From Flagellimonas sp947499585 (GTDB taxonomy: Bacteria > Bacteroidota > Bacteroidia > Flavobacteriales > Flavobacteriaceae): DNA of 64,000 bases. This document shows positions 1 to 7,780 of the stretch, piece after piece. The notes under the pieces were generated by a model. That model was not told the DNA's origin. It saw nothing but the letters and a program-made list of their open reading frames with translations, and did not search any database. The first letter of the stretch is position 1, and every line of letters starts with the position of its first letter. The translations under genes were made by a program, and so were the position numbers. The stretch covers positions 3,348,001-3,412,000 of the forward strand of contig NZ_CP138995.1 in assembly GCF_044596045.1 (NCBI RefSeq). The letters run 5' to 3'.

Positions 1-1
1 T

Positions 2-562
2 ATATACAAATACCCAGTACATGAACCTCTTCTTCTTGAAGATGAAAGTGTTGCCAGAGACACTATCAGTGATAGAAAAGTGCATGGTGGCATTTTTAAA
101 GCTTGTTATTTATTTTCCGCAGACCATTATCCTTATTGGAAAGAAAAATATCCAGAACTAGAGTGGAATTGGGGAATGTTCGGTGAAAACCTAACCATTG
201 AAGGTCTTGATGAATCTAAAATGCGAATAGGTAATATCTACAAAATGGGTAACGCTTTAGTACAAGTTACGCAACCCAGAGAACCTTGTTTTAAGCTAGG
301 TATAAAGTTTGGAACGCAAGAAATTCTGAGGCAATTCATTGACCATGGTTTTCCTGGTACCTATGTTAAGGTTTTGGAGATTGGAGAAGTTAAAAAAGGA
401 GATACTTTAGAATTGGTAAAAGAATCTGAAAGTACCTTGACTGTTCAACAATTTTATACATTACTTTTTTCTAGAACAAAAGATATTGATCTTTTAAAAT
501 TGGCAATTGCCAATGATGCCTTGCCACCTAACAAAAGAGAACGACTAAAAAGGTACTTATAA
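2..562 (+). CDS. MOSC domain-containing protein (5' end outside window)
   Basis: The reading frame is open from base 2, so the true start lies to the left of the window; the first in-window start candidate is a GTG at 80, but the upstream codons (IYKYPVHEPLLLED...) continue the family sequence. Residues such as DRKVHGG, the Tyr-rich YPYWKEKYPEL stretch, WGMFGENLT and QPREPCFKLG match the MOSC (molybdenum cofactor sulfurase C-terminal) superfamily of the YiiM type. The Cys in REPCFKLG is the conserved cysteine thought to take part in sulfur or Moco-linked chemistry. The exact substrate is unknown; YiiM-like proteins have been linked to reduction of N-hydroxylated compounds. A minus-strand terminator at 561-583 follows directly. 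Confidence 0.88.
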   Translation: MYKYPVHEPLLLEDESVARDTISDRKVHGGIFKACYLFSADHYPYWKEKYPELEWNWGMFGENLTIEGLDESKMRIGNIYKMGNALVQVTQPREPCFKLGIKFGTQEILRQFIDHGFPGTYVKVLEIGEVKKGDTLELVKESESTLTVQQFYTLLFSRTKDIDLLKLAIANDALPPNKRERLKRYL

Positions 563-583
563 AAAAAGGCCCATAAATGGGCC
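561..583 (-). terminator. Rho-independent terminator of the small secreted protein gene
   Basis: GGCCCA, a TAAA loop and TGGGCC (568-583) form a perfect 6-bp stem. On the minus strand it is followed by seven T residues (561-567), as expected for termination of the convergent gene at 612-992. It may also stop transcripts from the MOSC gene. Confidence 0.75.
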
Positions 584-611
584 TCCTTGCACTGAAATTA
601 ACTAAACAAAC

Positions 612-992
612 TTATTTTACCGTAATAGTTTCTGTGTAAGTACCCAACTTATCCACTACAACCAAGGTATATTCATCTTCAAAAGCTCTTTCAAAATTGA
701 AAGCCTTTTCAATTACCATTTCGCCATCAATAGATTCACTATAAACAAGTCTATCTTGGCTGTCATATACTTTAAGAACTACTTTACCCTGAGTAAGGTT
801 CAATAAATTCAATAATAACTTTTCTCCTTTCTTTACAAAAACCGGATCTAATTCAATTTCAATCAACTTCTTTTCTACTTCACTTTTAGCAATTCCTTTT
901 TTACCAAAAGTGTTCTCTGGTCCATTTGCAAACCCTATTGTGGAACTTAATAGGAATGCTGCTACTGTAACATAATTTAAAACTGATTTCAT
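612..992 (-). CDS. small secreted protein, DUF3244-like beta-sandwich
   Basis: A 126-aa protein with a clear Sec signal peptide (MKSVLNYVTVAAFLLSSTIGFANG) followed by a charged linker and a C-terminal region of about 80 residues with beta-strand pattern (VLKVYDSQDRLVYSES, YTLVVVDKLGTYTETITVK). It resembles DUF3244 or secretion-domain-like folds of Bacteroidota, but no function is known. A longer frame opens at 1031, but its start lies upstream of the -7 promoter element at 1020-1027 and the added residues do not look like a signal peptide, so I take the ATG at 992. The gene is monocistronic, with a terminator at 561-583. Confidence 0.75.
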   Translation of the reverse strand: MKSVLNYVTVAAFLLSSTIGFANGPENTFGKKGIAKSEVEKKLIEIELDPVFVKKGEKLLLNLLNLTQGKVVLKVYDSQDRLVYSESIDGEMVIEKAFNFERAFEDEYTLVVVDKLGTYTETITVK

Positions 993-1019
993 AACGTTTC
1001 GTTTTTTAAGATTACAGGA

Positions 1020-1027
1020 CAAATGTA
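1020..1027 (-). promoter_or_regulatory. Bacteroidetes -7 element for the secreted protein gene
   Basis: The minus strand reads TACATTTG, an exact match to TAnnTTTG. It lies 28 bases before the ATG at 992. No convincing -33 TTTG is visible at the expected spacing. Confidence 0.5.
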
Positions 1028-1135
1028 GCATGGGATAATCCTTAAAAACACCAGCATCTTTTCCAGTTTATATGGAATATTAACACGCTTGATATGTTAA
1101 AATGGTATTAAAGGTAAAATAGAACATATTTTAGG

Positions 1136-1143
1136 TAATTTTG
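1136..1143 (+). promoter_or_regulatory. -7 element upstream of the AraC-family gene
   Basis: TAATTTTG matches TAnnTTTG. The predicted start of transcription falls near 1150, almost at the first ATG (1154), which favours an internal start at 1199 or 1202 for the regulator. Confidence 0.35.
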
Positions 1144-1153
1144 TATAGGAGGC

Positions 1154-2071
1154 ATGCTTAAACCAGTAATAACTTTACATAAGGAAATTAAATTGGCTAT
1201 GATGATTCAAAAACCTGCTTTTGAGGCAATTGCACCAAGTTTTGGTCACTCGTTTACCTATCAAAAGTTTAGTGAGAGCAAAGAAACCAAGAATAATGGC
1301 TGGCATTATCATCCTGAGATGGAACTGGTCTATATAAAAGGAGGTTCAGGCAAAAGACAAATAGGCAGTCATGTTTCTTATTTTAGAGACGGAGACTTGA
1401 TTCTTATTGGCTCTAACTTACCACACTGCGGTTTTACAGATAGACTTACGGGAAACAAAAGTGAGACCTTGGTACACATGAAGGCTGATTTTTTGGGCAG
1501 CGACTTCTTCGATATTCCCGAAATGAAGAATATTCAAAAACTCTTTGAAGTTGCAAAAGGCGGAATAGCGTTCTTTGGCAAAACCAAAACCAAGGTTGGC
1601 GAAAAAATGGAGATACTGGAATATCAAACAGATTTTCAACGCTTGCTATCAATTCTTAACATATTAAACCAACTTGCCATATCAGAAGAAATAAAAGTAT
1701 TGAATGGTGAAGGTTTTTCTATGGAAACGGAAGTCAAGGACAACGATAGAATCAATATTGTCTTTAATCATGTTAAAGCCAATTTTAAGGAAGATATTAG
1801 TCTGGATGAGATTGCCAATATAGTGAGTATGACGGTTCCTTCATTTTGCAGATACTTTAAAAAAATCACCAATAAGACCTTTACACAATTTGTAAATGAA
1901 TATCGTCTTGTGCACGCCTCTAAATTATTGGCAGAACAACCTATCAGCATCACCCAGGTATGTTATGATAGTGGATTCAATAATTTTTCTCACTTTAATA
2001 AATCTTTCAAGGCATTTACGGGTCAAAATCCTTCAGAATACAGAAATCAATTGAAGGCAGTACTTAAATAA
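1154..2071 (+). CDS. AraC family transcriptional regulator with cupin sensor domain
   Basis: Up to 305 aa. The N-terminal half (about residues 45-130) is cupin-like: HYHPEMELVYIKGG and a GDLILIGSNLPH motif typical of AraC ligand-binding domains. The C-terminal 100 residues hold two helix-turn-helix units of the AraC/XylS family (DEIANIVSMTVPSFCRYFKK and ITQVCYDSGFNNFSHFNKSFK, ending in GQNPSEYR). The start is uncertain: the ATG at 1154 is nearly at the predicted transcription start, and the ATG pair at 1199/1202 (MMIQKPAFEAI) looks more like the family N-terminus. It is followed after 1 base by the AlkB-like gene, so the two are probably co-transcribed. The ligand is unknown. Confidence 0.87.
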   Translation: MLKPVITLHKEIKLAMMIQKPAFEAIAPSFGHSFTYQKFSESKETKNNGWHYHPEMELVYIKGGSGKRQIGSHVSYFRDGDLILIGSNLPHCGFTDRLTGNKSETLVHMKADFLGSDFFDIPEMKNIQKLFEVAKGGIAFFGKTKTKVGEKMEILEYQTDFQRLLSILNILNQLAISEEIKVLNGEGFSMETEVKDNDRINIVFNHVKANFKEDISLDEIANIVSMTVPSFCRYFKKITNKTFTQFVNEYRLVHASKLLAEQPISITQVCYDSGFNNFSHFNKSFKAFTGQNPSEYRNQLKAVLK

Positions 2072-2072
2072 C

Positions 2073-2669
2073 ATGGCTTTATTTTCAGAAAAAATAAATT
2101 TAGAACTACCAGATAGTGATATTGCTTATTATCCAAATTTTTTAAAAGAGGAAGATGCCTGTTCATACTTCAATGTATTGCGGGACGTTATTCCATGGCA
2201 ACAAGATGACATTACAATCTTTGGGAAAACCTACCCCCAACCAAGATTAACTGTATTATATGGGAATAATGGAAAGACCTATTCCTACTCAAATATTACC
2301 ATGACACCTCTGGAGTTTACGCCAGAACTGCTAAAAATAAAATCCGAAATTGAAAAAGAAGCTGGTGTAGAATTTTCAACTTGTTTACTTAATTATTATA
2401 GAGATGGAAAGGATAGTAATGGTTGGCATTCCGACGATGAAAAAGAACTTGGTCAAAACCCAGTTATAGCATCACTATCATTGGGTGCAGAACGTTTTTT
2501 TCATTTGAGGCACAAACAAGATAAAGCCATTAAACATAAGGTTTTACTGGAACATGGAAGTTTGTTGCTGATGCAAGGGCAAACTCAACACCATTGGCAT
2601 CATCAAATTGCAAAAACTGCAAGAAAGATTGGAGAGCGGATAAACCTGACTTTCAGAATAATCAAGTAA
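2073..2669 (+). CDS. AlkB-like 2-oxoglutarate/Fe(II) dioxygenase
   Basis: A 198-aa protein of the AlkB family, which oxidatively removes alkyl groups from damaged DNA or RNA bases using iron and 2-oxoglutarate. Visible motifs are the iron-binding HxD (H119, D121 in GWHSDDE), the substrate-loop sequence SLSLGAERFF, the distal His in QHHWHHQI (about 174-177) and the 2-oxoglutarate-binding RINLTFR (R189 and R195). Length and motifs resemble short eukaryote-type ALKBH2/3 homologues found across Bacteroidota. It starts 1 base after the AraC gene, suggesting one transcript. Confidence 0.9.
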   Translation: MALFSEKINLELPDSDIAYYPNFLKEEDACSYFNVLRDVIPWQQDDITIFGKTYPQPRLTVLYGNNGKTYSYSNITMTPLEFTPELLKIKSEIEKEAGVEFSTCLLNYYRDGKDSNGWHSDDEKELGQNPVIASLSLGAERFFHLRHKQDKAIKHKVLLEHGSLLLMQGQTQHHWHHQIAKTARKIGERINLTFRIIK

Positions 2670-3437
2670 TTATTTAAAAAGGTCATTCAACACTTTAGCA
2701 AGTCTTAGGCCTCCTTTTTGCAACTGCTGGAACAACACATCATTGTATTTGTAACCATATTGATAGCCAAGTTTCTCACCGACTTCGGCAGAGTTATAAA
2801 TCTCTGCACACAGCTCATGTGACTCTTGTACCCAGTCATATATTGTCCCTTCTTGGATTTTTTTACGTTCTTTTTTTGAGACCTGCTTAAGTTCATCGGC
2901 AAGCTCTGTGTACGTCATGCCATAGGATAGAATCAGGTTTTTATCCCAAACCCTGTGAAGATTTGTTCCTTCACCAAACCATTGTAATTGAATATCATTG
3001 CCTCCTTTATCCTCAGCCCTACTGGCGTGCATGGGCTGGTGCAAATCGCCAACCAAATGGACTAACATTTTAAGATAAAAAACCCGATCAGCTCTAGAAT
3101 TGTTTTCATCTTTTACAATTCTTGTGCATTCCTCTATGGCCTGCACTACATCACCAAACTTACTTTTAGACGAATCCTCGTAGCGCATACCTAATGGATA
3201 GTTAACATAATGCCATGCAGAAAACTTGGAATATGTTCGGTCAGCTTTTATTTCATCTGCAAAAGTGGAAACAAAGGCCAGACTATGTCCGTCTAACAAA
3301 TCATTTAATGCACGTTTTGCTTTACCTGTTAAATGGTTTTCCGCGATATGCCCAGTAACTCTATGCCCTGTTTTACCCCAATAATTACTGTGACCCAATA
3401 AAGGCACCAATAAAAAAAGTAAAATTGTCTTGTTCAT
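2670..3437 (-). CDS. S1/P1 family zinc-dependent nuclease
   Basis: A secreted nuclease of about 255 aa that cleaves single-stranded nucleic acids and 3'-nucleotides. A signal peptide (MNKTILLFLLVPLLGHSNY) precedes WGKTGHRVTGHIAE. In the family the mature protein begins with this Trp, whose amine binds zinc. Further zinc-ligand motifs are visible: FADEIK, WHYVNYP, MLVHLVGDLHQPMH and GGNDI followed by NLHRVWD. The frame extends to 3455, but that ATG lies inside a -7 promoter element at 3453-3460, so the ATG at 3437 is chosen. It is convergent with the AlkB-like gene and the stop codons lie back to back. Confidence 0.92.
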   Translation of the reverse strand: MNKTILLFLLVPLLGHSNYWGKTGHRVTGHIAENHLTGKAKRALNDLLDGHSLAFVSTFADEIKADRTYSKFSAWHYVNYPLGMRYEDSSKSKFGDVVQAIEECTRIVKDENNSRADRVFYLKMLVHLVGDLHQPMHASRAEDKGGNDIQLQWFGEGTNLHRVWDKNLILSYGMTYTELADELKQVSKKERKKIQEGTIYDWVQESHELCAEIYNSAEVGEKLGYQYGYKYNDVLFQQLQKGGLRLAKVLNDLFK

Positions 3438-3452
3438 GATTGATGATTTTTT

Positions 3453-3460
3453 CAAATGTA
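3453..3460 (-). promoter_or_regulatory. -7 element for the S1/P1 nuclease gene
   Basis: The minus strand reads TACATTTG (TAnnTTTG), 16 bases before the ATG at 3437. It decides the start codon against the one at 3455. Confidence 0.5.
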
Positions 3461-3553
3461 GAAAACTGTCATTAATTATAATATTTCTAAAGGAAGCATT
3501 TTCATTAGATCGTTAATATCATTTGTGAAAATGAATTTAATATAATATATTTA

Positions 3554-3572
3554 TGATATCAATTTGATATCA
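3554..3572. promoter_or_regulatory. paired palindromes, candidate operator of the SPFH gene
   Basis: TGATATCAATTTGATATCA consists of two copies of the palindrome TGATATCA set 11 bases apart, ending 15 bases before the SPFH start codon. Ribbon-helix-helix proteins bind such short paired palindromes, and one is encoded just downstream (4512-4685). Binding is inference only. Confidence 0.35.
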
Positions 3573-3586
3573 TTAAATCAACAATT

Positions 3587-4447
3587 ATGACAGATGAGAA
3601 AATAATCTCCCCTTTAAACGGATACTTTATGTTATTCGTTTCCTTAGTTCTTTTTTTTGGAGGAATCGCCGCCATTATTTCTGCCAAATCTGGATGGTTC
3701 GGTATTTGTATTTTTATTGGGTTGGTAATGGCCTTTGGGTTGGTTTTGGTAAATCCGAATAATTCACGGGTTTTAGTGCTTTTTGGAAAATATGTAGGAA
3801 CCATAAAGAAGAATGGTCTTCACTGGGTAAACCCTTTATACTCCAAACGAAGAGTCTCTTTACGTGCCAGTAATTTTGATAGTGAACGGCTTAAGGTCAA
3901 TGATAAATTAGGGAATCCAGTCATGATAAGCACCATTCTGGTTTGGAGAGTTACCGATACTTACAAGGCAGCTTTTGATGTTGATGATTATAAAAATTTT
4001 GTTCGGGTTCAAACAGATGCTGCAGTAAGAAAGTTAGCCAGTATGTATCCTTATGATAATTTTGCTGATGAAGGTATAGAAGAAGATATTACCTTGCGTT
4101 CTAGTTTGAACGAAGTAAGCGAAGCCCTTGAAAAAGAGGTCCAGGAGAGACTTGGAATGGCAGGAATTGAAGTATTGGAAGCTAGAATTGGATATTTGGC
4201 TTATGCACAGGAAATTGCCAACGCCATGTTGAAGCGCCAACAAGCTACAGCCATAGTTGCAGCTAGGCATAAAATTGTAGAGGGTGCTGTAAGTATGGTA
4301 GAAATGGCTTTGGAAGAACTAAGTAAAAAACAGATTGTTGATTTGGACGAAGAGCGTAAAGCAGCTATGGTCAGTAATCTTATGGTTGTGCTATGTTCAG
4401 ATAAAGATGCTTCACCAATTGTGAATACAGGAACTCTTAACCATTGA
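3587..4447 (+). CDS. SPFH/Band 7 (stomatin-like) membrane protein
   Basis: A 286-aa protein. Two N-terminal hydrophobic helices (about 12-32 and 37-55) are followed by NPNNSRVLVLFGKYVGTIKKNG, the usual opening of the PHB/SPFH domain, which continues to about residue 215 (EVLEARIGYLAYAQEIANAML). A helical region rich in Ala and Glu follows. SPFH proteins form membrane-bound cages or microdomain scaffolds, often with proteases. The 57-aa Arc-like protein is encoded 64 bases downstream, a pairing that recurs in Bacteroidota as I recall it. The specific partner here is not known. Confidence 0.9.
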   Translation: MTDEKIISPLNGYFMLFVSLVLFFGGIAAIISAKSGWFGICIFIGLVMAFGLVLVNPNNSRVLVLFGKYVGTIKKNGLHWVNPLYSKRRVSLRASNFDSERLKVNDKLGNPVMISTILVWRVTDTYKAAFDVDDYKNFVRVQTDAAVRKLASMYPYDNFADEGIEEDITLRSSLNEVSEALEKEVQERLGMAGIEVLEARIGYLAYAQEIANAMLKRQQATAIVAARHKIVEGAVSMVEMALEELSKKQIVDLDEERKAAMVSNLMVVLCSDKDASPIVNTGTLNH

Positions 4448-4511
4448 TAGATGTGAGTATTTAAGAAAATACAATTTCATCAAAAAAATAATTAAGGAAT
4501 TATTAGAATAG

Positions 4512-4685
4512 ATGAGTAAAAAAAAGGCATTTGCTCTAAGACTCAACGAAGACATGCTCAAAGCAATTGAAAAATGGGCTGCTGATGAATTTCGCAGTAC
4601 TAATGGACAAATAGAATGGATGTTGATGAAAAGTCTTAAAGAAGCAAAAAGAGAGCCAAAAAAAAAGAGCAATGAGGATAATTAA
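4512..4685 (+). CDS. Arc-like ribbon-helix-helix DNA-binding protein (57 aa)
   Basis: A short frame reads MSKKKAFALRLNEDMLKA and continues with IEKWAADEFRSTNGQIEWML, ending in a Lys/Glu-rich tail. FALRLNEDM is the beta strand and turn of Arc/CopG repressors, which bind DNA as dimers by pairing such strands. The following helix and the STNGQIEWML helix complete the ribbon-helix-helix fold. It lies 64 bases after the SPFH gene and probably shares its transcript. It may act on the paired palindrome upstream of SPFH (3554-3572) or on an inverted repeat at 4487-4504 (AATAATT / AATTATT) just before its own start. Confidence 0.8.
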   Translation: MSKKKAFALRLNEDMLKAIEKWAADEFRSTNGQIEWMLMKSLKEAKREPKKKSNEDN

Positions 4686-4716
4686 TTTTTGGGATTTTTT
4701 TAACTAACCTTACCCT

Positions 4717-4724
4717 TAAATTTG
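4717..4724 (+). promoter_or_regulatory. -7 element upstream of the DUF5916 gene
   Basis: TAAATTTG matches TAnnTTTG and sits 22 bases before the ATG at 4747. A TTTG at 4688-4691 is 25 bases upstream, slightly wider than the usual spacing. Confidence 0.4.
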
Positions 4725-4746
4725 ACGGACTAACTTAAATTATCCA

Positions 4747-6945
4747 ATGTTGAAATTCCGTTTTGTACTAGCTGCAACGCTCTTCCCTATTGTATTTTTT
4801 GCTCAAATCAATTCCAAACAATTTACCGTAAAGTATATTTCCGAACCCATTAAGATAGATGGAGTATTGGATGAATCTATCTGGGAAACCGCTGAGAGCG
4901 CTCATGATTTCCAACAATATTTTCCTTCGGATTCTATTTTGGCAGTTCAACAATCCGACATAAAAATGCTTTACAGTGAAACCACATTGTACATTGGCAT
5001 AAAGGTAAATACTGAAGGTGATGATTATGTAATTCCTTCATTACAAAGAGATTATAGAGCTGGAGGGAATGATAATATTAGCCTGCTTTTTGACACTTTT
5101 AATGATGGTACAAATGCTTTTCTATTTGGCATGAACCCCTATGGAGTGCGAAGAGAAGCCCTAATTTCCAATGGAGGTACCGACCTGAGGGGTTTTACCA
5201 CTTCTTGGGATGTAAAATGGCGAGGAGAGTCCAAAATGTATGATGGTTATTATATCTGTGAAATGGCTATTCCCTTAACCTCATTTAAATTTAAACAAGG
5301 TGAGACTAAATGGCGTTTTAATAGCTATCGTTTTGATATGCAGACCAATGAAACCAGCACATGGATAGAGATTCCTCAGAATCAGTTTATTTTTGGTTTA
5401 GCATTTATGGGCGATATGGTTTTTGAAAAACCCTTGGGAAAATCAAGAACCCCGCTAGCAATTATTCCATATGTTAATGGAATTTCTTCAAAAGATTTTG
5501 AAACCAATGACACTAATAATGATTTGAATTTTGGTGGAGATGCCAAGGTGGCCATCGGTAACGGAATGAATTTGGATATTACCGTAAATCCTGATTTCTC
5601 CAATGTAGAGGTAGACAATGTTTTCACCAACCTTACCAGGTTCGAGATATCACTCCCAGAAAGAAGGCAGTTTTTTGTTGATAATAGTGATCTTTTTGGA
5701 ACGTTTGGTAATTCACGCGATTCCAACCCATTTTTTTCAAGAAGAATAGGAATTGCCGAGGATTTGGATGAAGAAACCATTGAAAATGGTATTATTGGAG
5801 GAATCCGTCTCAGTGGAAAACTTAATGAAGATTGGCGTTTGGGTCTATTGAATATTCAAACCGAAGAAGATACTGAAAACGAAATCCCTAGTAACAACAA
5901 CACTGTTTTTGCACTTCAAAAAAAGATGTTCTCTCGATCTAACCTCAGTTTTATTTTTGTAAACCGTGAAACCTTCAAGGATTATGATTTTTTAGAGGAA
6001 ACAGAAAGGTATAACCGCGTAGTTGGATTAGATTATAATCTAGCATCCGCAGATAACACCTGGGTTGGTAAATTTTTCTTTCATAAATCTTTTGCACATG
6101 ACATTGGAGATGATGACAGTTCTGGAGGAATTGACCTTCAATATAATTCAAGAACCATTAATTTTGGCTTGCGCGGAAACTATGTTGGTAATGACTTTAG
6201 ATCAGATTTAGGGTTTGTAAGAAGACAAGATATAATTGCGGCAAGACCCTTTATTGAATTTAATTTTTGGCCTAAGAAAGGTAAAATCAATTCTCATGGT
6301 TTCCGTTTTAGCCCAAACGCTATATGGAGGCCAACTTTAGATTATCAAAATACTGATTATACCATTTTTACCAGTTGGCAAGCTCAATTCAAAACCCAGG
6401 AAGAAATATCAGCTAGAATGTTCAATAGATTCACTTTTTTAACCGATTCTTTTGATCCAACAGATACAGATGGTGCACTTGAACTCCCTGCGGACCAAGG
6501 GTACTACTATACTAGTTATGAAGTAGAATTTCAAAGTGATAGACGAAAAGTATTTTCTTACTCTTTAGAACCTGGTTATGGTGATTTCTTCAACGGTAAC
6601 CGATTTTCTTTTGAAGGTGATGTAAGCCTACGGCTTCAACCGAAAGTATCTCTTTCCATGGAATTGAATTATGACAGTATAAACCTCCCAGATCCATTTC
6701 CAAGTGCTAATCTTTGGTTGGTGAGCCCCAGAGTCAACATTACTTTAAATAAGTCTGTATTCTGGTCAACCTTAGTTCAATATAGCAACCAGCGAGATAA
6801 TTTGGGTTTTAATTCACGCTTACAGTGGCGATTTGCTCCGCTCTCAGATTTGTTCATTGTGTATAACGACAACTATTTTGTGAATTCATTCATGCCAAGG
6901 AACAGATCCATAAATCTGAAACTTACCTATTGGTTAAATATTTAG
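4747..6945 (+). CDS. DUF5916 outer-membrane protein with CBM9-like N-terminus
   Basis: A 732-aa protein. A signal peptide (MLKFRFVLAATLFPIVFFAQ) precedes a CBM9-like domain (about 25-225: IKIDGVLDESIWETA, a classic opening) and then the DUF5916 region with many amphipathic beta strands to the C-terminus (INLKLTYWLNI), typical of an outer-membrane barrel. Proteins of this family are common in Bacteroidota; CBM9-like domains bind sugars in other proteins, but the ligand here is unknown. The HAD phosphatase gene follows after 1 base, so they are probably co-transcribed. Confidence 0.88.
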   Translation: MLKFRFVLAATLFPIVFFAQINSKQFTVKYISEPIKIDGVLDESIWETAESAHDFQQYFPSDSILAVQQSDIKMLYSETTLYIGIKVNTEGDDYVIPSLQRDYRAGGNDNISLLFDTFNDGTNAFLFGMNPYGVRREALISNGGTDLRGFTTSWDVKWRGESKMYDGYYICEMAIPLTSFKFKQGETKWRFNSYRFDMQTNETSTWIEIPQNQFIFGLAFMGDMVFEKPLGKSRTPLAIIPYVNGISSKDFETNDTNNDLNFGGDAKVAIGNGMNLDITVNPDFSNVEVDNVFTNLTRFEISLPERRQFFVDNSDLFGTFGNSRDSNPFFSRRIGIAEDLDEETIENGIIGGIRLSGKLNEDWRLGLLNIQTEEDTENEIPSNNNTVFALQKKMFSRSNLSFIFVNRETFKDYDFLEETERYNRVVGLDYNLASADNTWVGKFFFHKSFAHDIGDDDSSGGIDLQYNSRTINFGLRGNYVGNDFRSDLGFVRRQDIIAARPFIEFNFWPKKGKINSHGFRFSPNAIWRPTLDYQNTDYTIFTSWQAQFKTQEEISARMFNRFTFLTDSFDPTDTDGALELPADQGYYYTSYEVEFQSDRRKVFSYSLEPGYGDFFNGNRFSFEGDVSLRLQPKVSLSMELNYDSINLPDPFPSANLWLVSPRVNITLNKSVFWSTLVQYSNQRDNLGFNSRLQWRFAPLSDLFIVYNDNYFVNSFMPRNRSINLKLTYWLNI

Positions 6946-6946
6946 A

Positions 6947-7744
6947 ATGAACTTCAAGGTACTTTGTTCAGATTTGGATGGCACATTGTTATCTACAAAA
7001 AACGATGTTTCTGAGTTTACTGTTTCAGAGATAAATCGAATAAAGAAATACCTAAGGATTATTCTGGTTTCGGCAAGAATGCCAAAATCCATGACTTATC
7101 TGCAAAAAAGAATGGGAATACAAGAAAGTCCCATTATCTGCTATAATGGTGCATTGATTCTTCAGAATGATAAAGAAATAAGTTCCACCATAGTTTCTTC
7201 TGAAAATACAGCCCAGCTAAATACCCTTTGCCAGCCCTATGGAATAAAACTTGGACTATATTACAAGCATGAATGGTGTGTTAGTGAAACCTCTGAACGT
7301 GTGGAAAAAGAAATTCTAAATACAAAAGCCGAACCTATTTTTGAATCCACTGTGCAAACTGTGGAGAGATGGAAAAAAAGGAACATAGGTCCGCATAAAA
7401 TTATGCTTATGGGCACCAAGGCAAGTATGGACAAGGTCACTCAGAAATTAACAGATAGTTTTTCCAGTACCTTGAATTGTTATCGTTCCAACGATACGTT
7501 AATTGAAATAGCCCCTAAATCAGTTTCAAAACTTTCAGCAATAAAGATCTTGTTAAAACCCAATGAAGCTTTGAATGAGGTCATTGCTTTCGGTGATAAT
7601 TACAATGACATGGAAATGTTGAAAAATGTAGGCCTTGGAGTTGCTGTGGAAAATGCACGGAAAGAGGTAAAAGAGATTGCCAAAAAAATGACTTTAAGTA
7701 ACAAAGAAAATGGGGTGGCACAATTCATTAAAGACCATCTTTGA
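6947..7744 (+). CDS. Cof-type HAD-IIB family phosphatase
   Basis: A 265-aa haloacid-dehalogenase hydrolase. Motif I is DLDGT (nucleophile D9, acid D11), motif II is the Ser in LVSARMP, the Lys of motif III is in HKIMLMGTKAS or the nearby SVSKLSAIK, and motif IV is FGDNYNDMEML. The large cap between motifs II and III and the length fit the Cof/YbiV group, which dephosphorylates sugar phosphates and small phosphometabolites. The substrate is not predictable. It directly follows the DUF5916 gene (1-base gap). Confidence 0.9.
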   Translation: MNFKVLCSDLDGTLLSTKNDVSEFTVSEINRIKKYLRIILVSARMPKSMTYLQKRMGIQESPIICYNGALILQNDKEISSTIVSSENTAQLNTLCQPYGIKLGLYYKHEWCVSETSERVEKEILNTKAEPIFESTVQTVERWKKRNIGPHKIMLMGTKASMDKVTQKLTDSFSSTLNCYRSNDTLIEIAPKSVSKLSAIKILLKPNEALNEVIAFGDNYNDMEMLKNVGLGVAVENARKEVKEIAKKMTLSNKENGVAQFIKDHL

Positions 7745-7750
7745 TTTTCC

Positions 7751-7758
7751 TATATTTG
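7751..7758 (+). promoter_or_regulatory. -7 element upstream of the DUF819 gene
   Basis: TATATTTG matches TAnnTTTG and lies 22 bases before the ATG at 7781. No clear -33 partner is seen. Confidence 0.35.
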
Positions 7759-7780
7759 AATATATCACTATAAAAATTAT

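Noticed and set aside
1147..1151. GGAGG just before the AraC-family ATG at 1154
   Set aside because: It is only two bases from the ATG, too close for a working Shine-Dalgarno, and lies at the predicted transcription start.
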